DNA of 33,186 nt, taken from positions 1-33,186 of the forward strand of contig CAJCIT010000183.1 in assembly GCA_903970405.1 (NCBI GenBank), written 5' to 3'. This document shows, piece by piece, positions 1-7,763 of this stretch. Under the pieces are notes generated by a model, which was not told the DNA's origin, ran no database searches, and was given only the letters and a program-made list of their open reading frames with translations. Numbering within the stretch: the first letter of the stretch is position 1; each line of letters starts with the position of its first letter. This DNA comes from Acidobacteriaceae bacterium (GTDB taxonomy: Bacteria; Acidobacteriota; Terriglobia; Bryobacterales; Bryobacteraceae). Made by a program: the position numbers and the translations under genes.

Positions 1-25
1 CGTGTTCGTTACACTTTGTACAGAA

Positions 26-1723
26 ATGAAAGTAAGCCGTTTTTTGCTGCTTGCGCCCCTGGTGGTGCTGGCAGCCGTGCCTGCCGTTGCTCCCATCGTC
101 TTTGAGGATATTGCCGGAAAGGCGGGGGTCCATTTCATTACGAACAGCAACATGACCCCGCAGAAACATCAGCCGGAGTTCATGGTGGCCGGCGTCGCCA
201 TCTTCGACTACGACGGCGATGGCTACCCGGACCTCTATTTTGTCAATGGCGCCGACATGCCGACGCTTGAGAAGCGCGGGCCGCAGCACATGAATCGCCT
301 CTTCCACAACAATGGCGACCTCACCTTCACGGACGTGACGGAAAAGGCCGGAGTCGGCGGCAGCGGCTATGGCATGGGCGTGGCGATCGGCGATTATGAC
401 AACGACGGCAGGCCGGACATCTACGTGGCAAACGTGAACGGCAATCTGCTGTTTCACAACAATGGAGACGGCACCTTCACCGATGTCACGGCGAAGGCCC
501 ATGTCGGCGGAGGCATGCACGACGGCAAGAAGATGTGGTCGGTGTCGGCGGCGTGGCTCGACTATAACAACGATGGGTTGCTGGACCTGTTTATCGCCAA
601 TTACTGCGTTTGGGATCCCGAAACCGAAAAACCGTGCATCGTGAACGGCATTCGGACCGGCTGCAATCCGCGGATGTACACACCTCTCCCGAATACCCTC
701 TACCGCAATAACGGCGACGGCACCTTTACCGATGTCTCCGATGAGACGGGCATCTCAAAATCGGTGGGACGAGGCATGGGCGTCGCGGTGGCCGACTTCG
801 ATGGCGACGGATTTCCCGACATCATCGTGGCCAATGACAATTCCACAAACCAGTTGTTCCACAACATCGGCGGCAAGAGGTTCGAAGAGGTGGGCGACGA
901 CGCGGGCGTCGCGATGGCGGAGGGCGGCAACGTGATTTCGGGGATGGGCGTGGATTTCCGGGATACAACCAATAAGGGGCTGCCCGACATCTGGATGACC
1001 GCCCAAGAGAAGCAAACCTTTCCGCTGTTCCGGAACAAGGGCAAAAGCCTGTTTATCGACGGGACGGCGATTGCCGGACTGGGCCTTGAAACTGCCGAGA
1101 TGTCCGGCTGGTCGAACGGAATTGTGGATCTGGATAACGACGGGTGGAAGGATTTATGGGTGGCGCGATCGAACGTGCTGGATAACGTCGCGGCGTTTTA
1201 TCCCCGCAAGTTTGAGGAACCCGTTTCGATTTTCAGGAATCTGGCGAACGGAAGATTCCAAAACGTCACGGAAACGGCTGGACCTGATATTCAGATTCCC
1301 GCCGCTCATCGTGGCGGGGCGCAAGGCGATCTGGATAATGACGGCCGCATGGACCTGGTGATTTCAGTCCTGAACGGGCAGATGCGGATCTTCCACAACA
1401 TCACGAAGAACAATAATCACTGGCTGTTGCTGAAGCTCAATGGCGTCAAGAGTAACCGGATGGGGCTGGGCGCGCGCATCCGCCTGACGACGCCGGATGG
1501 CGCCGTCCAATTCAACCACGCCACCACCAGCACCGGCTACGCCTCCTCCAGCGACCCGCGGGTCCATTTCGGGTTGGGCGCCTCCACCATGGCGAAGGAG
1601 ATATTGATCCAGTGGCCGAGCGGAATCCGGCAGGTGTTAAGAGACGTGCCGGCGGATCGGGTGCTGCTGGTGACCGAGCCGACCGACAGAGCAGCGACCC
1701 TTAAGGAGCGACCGCTACCCTAA
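26..1723 (+). CDS. Secreted FG-GAP/VCBS repeat protein with C-terminal ASPIC/UnbV domain (CRTAC1-like)
   Basis: Predicted exported protein of 565 residues. Residues 1-22 form a signal peptide (basic MKVSR, then a hydrophobic run). At least six calcium-binding-like D-x-D/N-x-D-G-x-x-D loops of FG-GAP/VCBS repeats follow at about residues 61-69, 123-131, 179-187, 257-265, 368-376 and 435-443, which together would build a beta-propeller. Residues about 464-552 match the ASPIC/UnbV domain (NHWLLLKL, GLGARIRL, FGLG, IQWPSG). I chose the ATG at 26 over a GTG at 2 because it puts the signal peptide at the N terminus. No clear Shine-Dalgarno site is visible. Function is unknown; such proteins are common in Acidobacteria and Planctomycetes and are thought to act in adhesion or binding at the surface. 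It has no clear operon partner, and its 5' flank lies outside the window. Confidence 0.9.
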   Translation: MKVSRFLLLAPLVVLAAVPAVAPIVFEDIAGKAGVHFITNSNMTPQKHQPEFMVAGVAIFDYDGDGYPDLYFVNGADMPTLEKRGPQHMNRLFHNNGDLTFTDVTEKAGVGGSGYGMGVAIGDYDNDGRPDIYVANVNGNLLFHNNGDGTFTDVTAKAHVGGGMHDGKKMWSVSAAWLDYNNDGLLDLFIANYCVWDPETEKPCIVNGIRTGCNPRMYTPLPNTLYRNNGDGTFTDVSDETGISKSVGRGMGVAVADFDGDGFPDIIVANDNSTNQLFHNIGGKRFEEVGDDAGVAMAEGGNVISGMGVDFRDTTNKGLPDIWMTAQEKQTFPLFRNKGKSLFIDGTAIAGLGLETAEMSGWSNGIVDLDNDGWKDLWVARSNVLDNVAAFYPRKFEEPVSIFRNLANGRFQNVTETAGPDIQIPAAHRGGAQGDLDNDGRMDLVISVLNGQMRIFHNITKNNNHWLLLKLNGVKSNRMGLGARIRLTTPDGAVQFNHATTSTGYASSSDPRVHFGLGASTMAKEILIQWPSGIRQVLRDVPADRVLLVTEPTDRAATLKERPLP

Positions 1724-1759
1724 TCCCGGACCCGAGCCGAACCGAACCGCGAGCGAGGC

Positions 1760-2254
1760 ATGTCAACCGATCTAATCGTCCGCCGTGCGCAACATGAGGA
1801 TTTTCCGCAAATCTGGGTGATCCTGGAGGAGGTCATCCGGCGGGGCGATACCTTTGCCTACGCCCCCGACACTACCCCCGAGCAAGGCTTTGCTATCTGG
1901 ATGGAGACGCCTGTCGCCACCTATGTCGCCGAGCGCGAGGGCGTCATTCTGGGCAGCTACGTCTTGCGTCGCAATCAGCCCGGCCGGGGGTCCCATGTGG
2001 CGAACGCCGGTTACATGGTGAACAGCAGCCATCGCGGCGGCGGCGTGGGGCGGGCCCTGTGTCTGCACTCGCTCGATGAGGCCCGGGCATGGGGCTTCCA
2101 TACGATGCAGTTCAACCTGGTGGTGAGCACCAACACCCGGGCGGTGGCTCTGTGGGAGAGCTGCGGTTTCCGGGTGCTTTGCGAGTTACCCGACGCCTTC
2201 CTTCATGCCGAGTACGGCTACGTGCCGGCCCTCATCATGCACCGGTTCTTGTAA
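1760..2254 (+). CDS. GNAT-family N-acetyltransferase
   Basis: A 164-residue single-domain GNAT protein that would transfer an acetyl group from acetyl-CoA to an amine; the substrate cannot be read from the sequence. Residues 4-20 (LIVRRAQHEDFPQI) are the usual first strand and helix. The acetyl-CoA pyrophosphate loop is at 92-99 (RGGGVGRA, the R-x-x-G-x-G/A signature). The NTRAVALWESCGFR stretch near residues 125-138 is the typical helix 4 to strand 7 region. It starts 36 bp after the preceding gene on the same strand. It ends just before a strong hairpin shared with the convergent Fe-S carrier gene. Length is normal for the family. Confidence 0.9.
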   Translation: MSTDLIVRRAQHEDFPQIWVILEEVIRRGDTFAYAPDTTPEQGFAIWMETPVATYVAEREGVILGSYVLRRNQPGRGSHVANAGYMVNSSHRGGGVGRALCLHSLDEARAWGFHTMQFNLVVSTNTRAVALWESCGFRVLCELPDAFLHAEYGYVPALIMHRFL

Positions 2255-2273
2255 AGCGGTTGCATAAACGCAA

Positions 2274-2311
2274 AAGAGCCCGGACCCCTCAACAAGAGGG
2301 CGCGGGCTCTT
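2274..2311. terminator. Hairpin between convergent genes, probable bidirectional terminator
   Basis: A 9-bp perfect outer stem (AAGAGCCCG at 2274-2282 with CGGGCTCTT at 2303-2311) and a 5-bp inner stem (CCCTC 2286-2290 with GAGGG 2296-2300) close on an AACAA loop. It lies in the 77-bp gap between the ends of the GNAT gene and the Fe-S carrier gene. There is no long T-tract on either side, only a short T-rich stretch on the minus-strand side. Confidence 0.7.
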
Positions 2312-2331
2312 GGAGCGTGAACTGGCCTCGG

Positions 2332-2655
2332 CTAAACGCTGAATGAGCTGCCGCAGCCGCAGGTTGACTTCACTTGCGGATTGCTGAACTTGAAGCCCGA
2401 ACCCTCAAACGTCTCGACATAGTCGACTTCGGCGCCATCCAAATAGAGCAAGGAGGCGGAATCGACAAATACGTTGAGGCCGTCGAACTTGTAAGTTTTA
2501 TCGAGCATGCCAGGGGTATTCTCAAAAGCCATGGAGTAGCTGAACCCGGAGCATCCTCCGCCGACGACGGAGATGCGCAGACCAGCCGGCTTCGGCTCCT
2601 GCATATCGAGAATCTCATGGACCTTGGAAACGGCCTTTTCAGTGAGCTGGATCAT
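2332..2655 (-). CDS. HesB/IscA/ErpA-type iron-sulfur cluster carrier
   Basis: A 107-residue A-type carrier that would accept and pass on an Fe-S cluster during cofactor assembly in the cytoplasm. The three cluster-ligating cysteines of the family are present: Cys35 in GGGCSGFSY, and Cys99 and Cys101 in the C-terminal STCGCGSSF. Length and the MIQLTEKA start are typical of IscA/ErpA. An AGGAG about 10 bases before the ATG supports the start. It stands alone: no iscS, iscU or suf gene is next to it, as is common for ErpA. Family membership is certain, but whether to name it IscA, SufA or ErpA cannot be decided here. Its 5' region (2656-2816) is shared with the divergent sigma-factor gene. Confidence 0.93.
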   Translation of the reverse strand: MIQLTEKAVSKVHEILDMQEPKPAGLRISVVGGGCSGFSYSMAFENTPGMLDKTYKFDGLNVFVDSASLLYLDGAEVDYVETFEGSGFKFSNPQVKSTCGCGSSFSV

Positions 2656-2816
2656 GTCTCAGGAACTCCTACCGACCAGTGTACAACGATTTCGAACCGG
2701 GGGCCGGGAATCTCGCTTGGCGAAAAGGCGAAAATCCAGGTCCGGAGCCGCTAGACTGGGAGAGTAAACACCTGATTCGCTGGAACGCAACGGGCTTTCC
2801 ACACGTCGACCGATGC

Positions 2817-3470
2817 ATGAGCGGCCTGAGCGTAACCATCCCGTTCCCACTTGTGGGCGAAGAGACCCGGGCAAGAACTAAAGTGGATCATCGAACCACG
2901 GATGAGGCAGCGCTTGTCAGGCGGGTTCAGGCTCGGGATGAGATGGCGTTCGCCGAAATCGTGGAGCGCTATCAATCGAAGGTCTTCTCGATCATCTACG
3001 GCATCCTGCGAAACCGGAATGACGCGGAAGACATTGCGCAGCAAGTGTTTGCGAAGATCTACTTTTCTATCGGCAACTTCGATTTCCGTAGTTCGCTGCT
3101 GACCTGGATATACAAAATCACGGTGAACGAGTGCTACGACTATCTGCGAAAGAAGCGGGTTCGCAAGCTGGTCTACGAAAGCGACTTTTCGGCCGAGGAT
3201 TCGCTCCGGATGGAGAATTCCGAGCCGGCCACCGATCCCGCGCCCGCGGCCGATTCGACGCTCGCCCAGAAGGATCTGATCGTGAAGTTGCTGGCCAAGA
3301 TCTCAGACGAAGACCGGATGCTGATCCTGCTGAAGGAAGTAGAAGGCCACTCCGTGGAGGAGTTGTCACAGATGACCGGTATGAATGAGAATACGATTAA
3401 AGTAAAGTTGTTTCGTGCACGGCAGAGGCTGGTGAAAGCCGCTCAGCGGCTGGGTCGTACGTCGTCCTAG
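2817..3470 (+). CDS. RNA polymerase sigma-70 family (ECF-like) sigma factor
   Basis: A 217-residue alternative sigma factor with the ECF layout. Region 2 spans about residues 40-117; it includes NDAEDIAQQVFAKIY (core binding and -10 recognition) and FRSSLLTWIYKITVNECYDYLRKKRV. A variable acidic linker covers 118-150. Region 4 is at about 155-210, with the helix-turn-helix SVEELSQMTGMNENTIKVKLFRARQRL. I prefer the ATG at 2817; the frame is open upstream to 2679, but those residues do not resemble a sigma factor. A GTG at 2884 is a possible shorter start. The next gene encodes a zinc-type anti-sigma factor, so activity is probably held by that protein until an envelope signal arrives. The target promoters are not known. 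Confidence 0.9.
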   Translation: MSGLSVTIPFPLVGEETRARTKVDHRTTDEAALVRRVQARDEMAFAEIVERYQSKVFSIIYGILRNRNDAEDIAQQVFAKIYFSIGNFDFRSSLLTWIYKITVNECYDYLRKKRVRKLVYESDFSAEDSLRMENSEPATDPAPAADSTLAQKDLIVKLLAKISDEDRMLILLKEVEGHSVEELSQMTGMNENTIKVKLFRARQRLVKAAQRLGRTSS

Positions 3471-3504
3471 GTGATATTGTCGTTGGGTTGGAGTAGGTGC
3501 TGGG

Positions 3505-3519
3505 TCGCGCAAAGCGCGA
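3505..3519. other. Small GC-rich hairpin between sigma and anti-sigma genes
   Basis: TCGCGC (3505-3510), loop AAA, GCGCGA (3514-3519): a 6-bp perfect stem in the 113-bp gap between the two genes. It could reduce readthrough and so set the sigma to anti-sigma ratio, but there is no T-tract. Role inferred only. Confidence 0.35.
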
Positions 3520-3583
3520 GCCATACGTTCAAAAAGCGGGCATAGACCCGTGACAGGCTGGGTAAGTTCTTTTTGAGGGAAAT

Positions 3584-4063
3584 ATGCACGGCGTAGTCCG
3601 AGATCGATTGGAAGAGGTTCTCCGGTCGAAGGATCAGGTGACCGGAATGAAGGAAGTGGACTCACACCTGGAGTCCTGCGCTGAGTGCGCACGGGAGACT
3701 GCGGCTTTGCGTGAGCAGTCGCGGATGGTCCGGCAGTTGCGCGCCGACGTGGATCCGCCGCCGGGCTTCTATGCTCGGGTACTTCAGCGCATCGAAGAAC
3801 GGGCCGCGAGGTCAATCTGGGCGGTTTTTCTCTACACTCCGTTCGGCAAGCGGCTGGCTTATGCCTCCCTGGCATTGGCATTGGTGTTCAGCGGCTACGT
3901 CATCGGGATGGAAGCGCAGGATGGACACATGATGGCCGGCTTTGGCGCGAGCGTTGTGGAGTCGCCCTCTGCATCACCCGCCGACGCACCGGTTCATGGC
4001 AATGAGACGGACCGCCGCGACGCGGTGCTGGTGAATTTTGTCAATTACGAATCTGGAAATTAA
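3584..4063 (+). CDS. Membrane anti-sigma factor with zinc-finger (ZAS) domain
   Basis: A 159-residue protein with a cytoplasmic zinc-binding anti-sigma domain: His28, Cys32 and Cys35 give the H-x3-C-x2-C signature (HLESCAEC). A linker follows, then a single membrane segment at about residues 90-108 (LAYASLALALVFSGYVIG) and a short periplasmic tail rich in Ser, Pro and Ala. It would bind the sigma factor encoded just upstream and release it on an envelope or redox signal. GAGGG ends four bases before the ATG. The gene after it, starting 12 bp downstream, is a metal-sensor-like membrane protein, and the three probably form one regulatory unit. Confidence 0.85.
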   Translation: MHGVVRDRLEEVLRSKDQVTGMKEVDSHLESCAECARETAALREQSRMVRQLRADVDPPPGFYARVLQRIEERAARSIWAVFLYTPFGKRLAYASLALALVFSGYVIGMEAQDGHMMAGFGASVVESPSASPADAPVHGNETDRRDAVLVNFVNYESGN

Positions 4064-4075
4064 GGACTGACACCG

Positions 4076-4474
4076 GTGCTGGCCCAGGCCCGCGGGATGA
4101 GAAGCAACGACGATACCGGCTGGTGGAACCCTAGGGTTCTGGGCATTTTGGCGATCGTCTTCTTCTGCGGCAGCGCGTTCGGCGCGGCTGCGATGCGCTT
4201 CTACCTGCACAACGTCATGGATCCGGTGGGTCCGATACTGGTTTACAACGGACATCGCATGGGTTTGTCGCAGCTCGACCGGGAACTGAACTTGCGCGAC
4301 GAGCAGAAGCTGCAAGTGGAACTCATCCTGGATGACTTCGCCAAGTTCTATCAGAACATTGAGGAGCAGCGGGAAGAAGTATCTGAGCATGGCAAGCAGA
4401 AGATCATGGAACTGCTTGACGACCGGCAACGAGCCCGCTTCGACCAATTGCTCCACGCCCCGTTAAAGCGCTGA
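4076..4474 (+). CDS. Membrane-anchored periplasmic heavy-metal-sensor-like protein
   Basis: A 132-residue protein with one membrane segment at about residues 21-41. The periplasmic part is mostly helical and charged: LDRELNLRDEQKLQVELILDDFAKFY, split by a short linker from a second helix ending in MELLDDRQRARFDQLL. This pattern, in which LxLxxEQ is followed by a later LxxxQRxxFDxLL, is that of the CnrR/ZraP-like periplasmic sensor or chaperone group. The GTG start at 4076 has AAGGA nine bases upstream; an internal ATG at 4097 has no such site. Placement 12 bp after the anti-sigma gene suggests it tunes that system. The ligand is unknown, and the family call rests on pattern only. Confidence 0.7.
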   Translation: MLAQARGMRSNDDTGWWNPRVLGILAIVFFCGSAFGAAAMRFYLHNVMDPVGPILVYNGHRMGLSQLDRELNLRDEQKLQVELILDDFAKFYQNIEEQREEVSEHGKQKIMELLDDRQRARFDQLLHAPLKR

Positions 4475-4486
4475 CGCGGGAATAGG

Positions 4487-5950
4487 TCACAGCCATTCGA
4501 AGTCGCCGGATTTCACCCGCCGGGTGGCGCGCAGATACGACACGACTGTTCCCGGCCAAATGGCTATGTTCTCCCCGGTGCGGGAATCCTGATACCAACT
4601 GCGGCACCCTCCTGACTGCCAGACGGTCGACCGCAGCCGCGAGGCCAGTTCCGATCGAAAACGGCTAAAACTCTCCGCACGAACATCGACGGCCCGTTTC
4701 TTCCGCCTCCGCATCAGCTTCAAGCATTTCAGGATGTAGCGGACCTGCGCCTCAATCATCAGGACCACGGAATTATGGCCGAGGCCGGTGTTGGGTCCGA
4801 GCAGGAAAAAGAGATTCGGGAAACCACTCACCGTAATGCCCAGATACGCGCCCATGCGCTCGCGCCAAGTCTCTTCCAGCGTCACGCCGCCACGCCCGGC
4901 GATGTGAACGCCGCGGGCCAGTTCCGTAATCTTAAAACCCGTTCCGAAGATAAGGACATCGGCGGGATGCTCGGCGCCATCAGCGGTGACTACGGAGTGT
5001 TCGCGGATCTCGGTAATTTGCTCGGTCACCAGTTCAACGTTCGGCTGGGTGAGCGCCGGATAGAAGTCTGACGAGATCAGGATGCGTTTACACCCGATGG
5101 CGTAGTTCGGGGTCAGGGCTTCGCGTAGTTGAGGATCATTGACATGGCGATGCAAATGGCGGAGCGCGATCTCCTGTGCTTTCCTTGCCATGAGCTTCGA
5201 GCCGAGGAATATGCCGGCGCGAAGATCCAGCGTCCAGAAGATGTAGGTACGAAAGAGCCACTTCGAGCTGGGGCGGTACAAAAAGCGGCGGCGTGCGCGC
5301 TGGCTGAATTCGAAGTCGAGCCGGGGCAGTATCCACGCGGGTGTGCGTTGGAACAGAGTAAGATGGGCGGCCTTAGGCACGATCTGCGGCACGAACTGAA
5401 TGGCGCTGGCCCCGGTTCCGATCACGGCGATGCGCTTACCGGTGAGCGAGACTGAATAGTCCCACGAAGAGGAATGAAATGCCGGCCCCTCAAATCGTTC
5501 GAGGCCTGGGATCTCAGGGAGGTGCGGGACATGAAGGGCTCCCATGCCGGAAACGATGACTCGCGCGGTGATGGTTTCGCCGGATGACGTTCGGGTTCGC
5601 CAGTGCAGATGCGCTTCGTCCCAGACGGCTTCGGTGAGCGCAGTGTTGAGGCGAATGTGCGGCAGCACGCCGTGGCGGGCGGCGCAGGATTTCAGATAGG
5701 CGAGAATCTCGGCTTGCCTTGGGTACATACGCGACCACCCGGAGTTGAGATCGAACGAGAAGGAATAGAGATGCGACGGGATATCGCAGGCGCAGCCGGG
5801 ATAGCGATTCTCCCACCAGGTGCCCCCGATTTCCGCCCCCTTTTCGATGACCAGGAATGAGGTGAGTTTCGCCTTGCGAAGTTGAATGGCCATGCCCAGC
5901 CCGGAGAAGCCCGCGCCAATGATGAGAACGTCAGTGTACTGAGGCGTCAT
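4487..5950 (-). CDS. Flavin-containing monooxygenase, Baeyer-Villiger type
   Basis: A 487-residue FAD- and NADPH-dependent oxygenase. The FAD Rossmann motif GAGFSG is at residues 12-17, followed by the GGTWWENRYPGCACD block typical of Baeyer-Villiger monooxygenases. The class fingerprint F-x-G-x3-H-x3-W-D lies at residues 153-164. A second, NADPH-binding Rossmann motif (GTGASA) is at 178-183. It would insert oxygen into a ketone or oxygenate a lipid or other nucleophile; the substrate is not visible. The frame is open to an ATG at 5989, but that start would overlap the upstream esterase by 59 bp; the ATG at 5950 overlaps by 20 bp and sits close to the FAD motif. Neither start has a clear Shine-Dalgarno site. 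It is the last gene of a three-gene operon. Confidence 0.9.
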   Translation of the reverse strand: MTPQYTDVLIIGAGFSGLGMAIQLRKAKLTSFLVIEKGAEIGGTWWENRYPGCACDIPSHLYSFSFDLNSGWSRMYPRQAEILAYLKSCAARHGVLPHIRLNTALTEAVWDEAHLHWRTRTSSGETITARVIVSGMGALHVPHLPEIPGLERFEGPAFHSSSWDYSVSLTGKRIAVIGTGASAIQFVPQIVPKAAHLTLFQRTPAWILPRLDFEFSQRARRRFLYRPSSKWLFRTYIFWTLDLRAGIFLGSKLMARKAQEIALRHLHRHVNDPQLREALTPNYAIGCKRILISSDFYPALTQPNVELVTEQITEIREHSVVTADGAEHPADVLIFGTGFKITELARGVHIAGRGGVTLEETWRERMGAYLGITVSGFPNLFFLLGPNTGLGHNSVVLMIEAQVRYILKCLKLMRRRKKRAVDVRAESFSRFRSELASRLRSTVWQSGGCRSWYQDSRTGENIAIWPGTVVSYLRATRRVKSGDFEWL

Positions 5951-6872
5951 GTCGGCGGGAGGCGATGTAGTTGTGGTTGGATTCGGCATGAGGGACGGAA
6001 TGAAGGAAGGCGGCGGCCTCCCGGAGGGACTGGCGCGCCTCGGGAAGACGGGGCCACATGAGTTGCCAGCAGTGATGGACCACCGGCCAGATCTTGATGG
6101 TAACCGGGACTGACGCCGCCCGTGCGCGCTCAGCCAGTCGCACCGAATCGTCGAGCAACACCTCGTTCTTGGCGGCGTGAATCAGCAGGGGCGGCAGGCT
6201 GCGCAGATCGCCGTAAAGCGGGGAGGCGAGCGGGTTGCGTGGATCGGCGCCAGCCAGGTAGCGCCGGCCGCCGGGGGCGATTCCCCAGCCGTGGAATAGG
6301 GCGCAGCGCCGGTCATTGCTAAGGATCGAATCGCCCGTAGCGGCGAGGTCGGTCCAAGGCGAGAAGAGAACGCCCGCGGCGGGCAAGGGTTGCCCTGCAT
6401 CGCGAAGCGATAGAAGCAGCGCAAGGGCGAGCCCGCCGCCCGCGGAGTCGCCAGCCACGCAGATTTCTTCGGCCGGTGTGGAATCGAGGAGCCCGCGATA
6501 CGCGGCGACGGCATCGTCGACTGCGGCGGGGAAGGGATGCTCCGGCGCGAGGCGATAGTTGGCAGCGAAGACGCGAAAGCCGGCTTGAGCGAAGGCGCTG
6601 GTGATGGGCCGGTGCGTTTCCGCCGAAAGGGCGAAATAGCCGCCGCCATGAAAGTAAAGCAGCGTGCCGTCCACGGCGCCGGTTTCTGTAGACACGAACT
6701 CGCCTGGCACGCCATTGAGCATGGCTGCTGCGATGCGGATGCCTCTCGGGACCTTGAAGGGCGGGGGCGTGAACAGGCGGCGGAGATCCCCGAGCTCCGC
6801 CGTCCGATGAAGGCGCGGCTTGAAGCGGCGCCTGATGACCCAGGAGGTGAGATGTGCTTGCCAACTAGCCAT
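5931..6872 (-). CDS. Alpha/beta hydrolase, hormone-sensitive-lipase (GDSAG) family esterase
   Basis: A 313-residue esterase. The oxyanion-hole motif HGGG is at residues 75-78, followed by the nucleophile elbow GDSAGGG with Ser143. The likely acid is Glu237 in NEVLLDD, where many relatives have Asp, and the likely base is His267. The cap region is at the N terminus, and there is no signal peptide, so it is cytoplasmic. It would hydrolyse carboxyl esters, and next to a Baeyer-Villiger-type oxygenase it is well placed to open the lactone or ester product. It starts 12 bp after the SDR gene, with an AGG seven bases before the ATG, and overlaps the oxygenase start. The pairing resembles LipR beside the monooxygenase in the mycobacterial mymA operon. 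Confidence 0.9.
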   Translation of the reverse strand: MASWQAHLTSWVIRRRFKPRLHRTAELGDLRRLFTPPPFKVPRGIRIAAAMLNGVPGEFVSTETGAVDGTLLYFHGGGYFALSAETHRPITSAFAQAGFRVFAANYRLAPEHPFPAAVDDAVAAYRGLLDSTPAEEICVAGDSAGGGLALALLLSLRDAGQPLPAAGVLFSPWTDLAATGDSILSNDRRCALFHGWGIAPGGRRYLAGADPRNPLASPLYGDLRSLPPLLIHAAKNEVLLDDSVRLAERARAASVPVTIKIWPVVHHCWQLMWPRLPEARQSLREAAAFLHSVPHAESNHNYIASRRHDASVH

Positions 6873-6884
6873 TTTTCGACCTGC

Positions 6885-7718
6885 TCATTTCTCTTTGGGC
6901 AACAGCTTCGAAATGGTTGTGAGGTAACTGGTGGGGCGCAGGCGTTGTATGCGGTCGATGACTAAGGCGTCCCCGCCGACCAGTATTCGTTTTTCCCGAA
7001 GCTTAATGCCTTTGACGATGCGCTCGGCAGCCTGCTCGGGAGGCATGCGGAGGCTTTTCACAAAGGCCGCTGCCTTCGCCGCAAATTGAGATTTGTCCAC
7101 CGCGCCGGCGATGCGGGCGTTCTTGGCGATATTGGTGCGGACGCCGCCGGGATGTACCAGGGTGAGGCCCACGGAACTGTTGGAGAGTTCGAGCTCATGG
7201 CGGAAGCATTCTGTAATTCCGCGAAGGGCAAACTTGCTAGCCGAATAAGCGGATTGTCCGGGAAAGCCGACAAGGCCGAAAACACTGGAAATGTTCACAA
7301 TCTGGGCGGCTTTCTCCTGTCGTAAGGCGGGAAGGAAGGCCTTCATCAGCCGAACAGGCGCCCAGAAGTCGATGGCGAAAAGCCATTCGATTTCTTCGAC
7401 GGAGAGTTCGTCGAAGCTGCCGGCCATGGCGACTCCCGCACAGTTGATGAGGACCGAGACGCGGCCGTGCTGGGCCAGGACGGCCGTGGGCCACCGGGCG
7501 ACGGCGGCCGGATCGGCGACGTCAAAAAGGTACTCGCTGACGCGCACGCCGCGAGCGCGGGCCTGGACCGCGGTCGAGTTGAGACCCTCAGCGTTGCAGT
7601 CCCCGAGCGCCAGATGACAGCCTTCGCGCGCGAGCGATAACGCCAGTGAACGCCCGATCCCGCTGGCCGCGCCCGTAAGGACGGTCACCGCGTCGTTCAG
7701 TGGAAAGAGGTCAGGCAC
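6885..7718 (-). CDS. Short-chain dehydrogenase/reductase (SDR)
   Basis: A 277-residue classical SDR. The cofactor motif TGAASGIG is at residues 15-22 and NCAG is at 92-95. The catalytic Ser145, Tyr158 and Lys162 lie in the expected S-x12-Y-x3-K arrangement (YSASK). It would oxidise an alcohol or reduce a ketone with NAD(P)H. The extended C-terminal part (about 200-277) is longer than in minimal SDRs and resembles the SadH-like group. It starts with GTG and is the first gene of the operon with the esterase and the monooxygenase. Alcohol to ketone (SDR), ketone to ester (oxygenase) and ester to acid plus alcohol (esterase) is the natural reading of the trio, but this is inferred. Confidence 0.9.
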   Translation of the reverse strand: MPDLFPLNDAVTVLTGAASGIGRSLALSLAREGCHLALGDCNAEGLNSTAVQARARGVRVSEYLFDVADPAAVARWPTAVLAQHGRVSVLINCAGVAMAGSFDELSVEEIEWLFAIDFWAPVRLMKAFLPALRQEKAAQIVNISSVFGLVGFPGQSAYSASKFALRGITECFRHELELSNSSVGLTLVHPGGVRTNIAKNARIAGAVDKSQFAAKAAAFVKSLRMPPEQAAERIVKGIKLREKRILVGGDALVIDRIQRLRPTSYLTTISKLLPKEK

Positions 7719-7763
7719 AGCGGAGACTATGCTATCGCGCGGGGCGTCAGTCTAAGGGCACAT

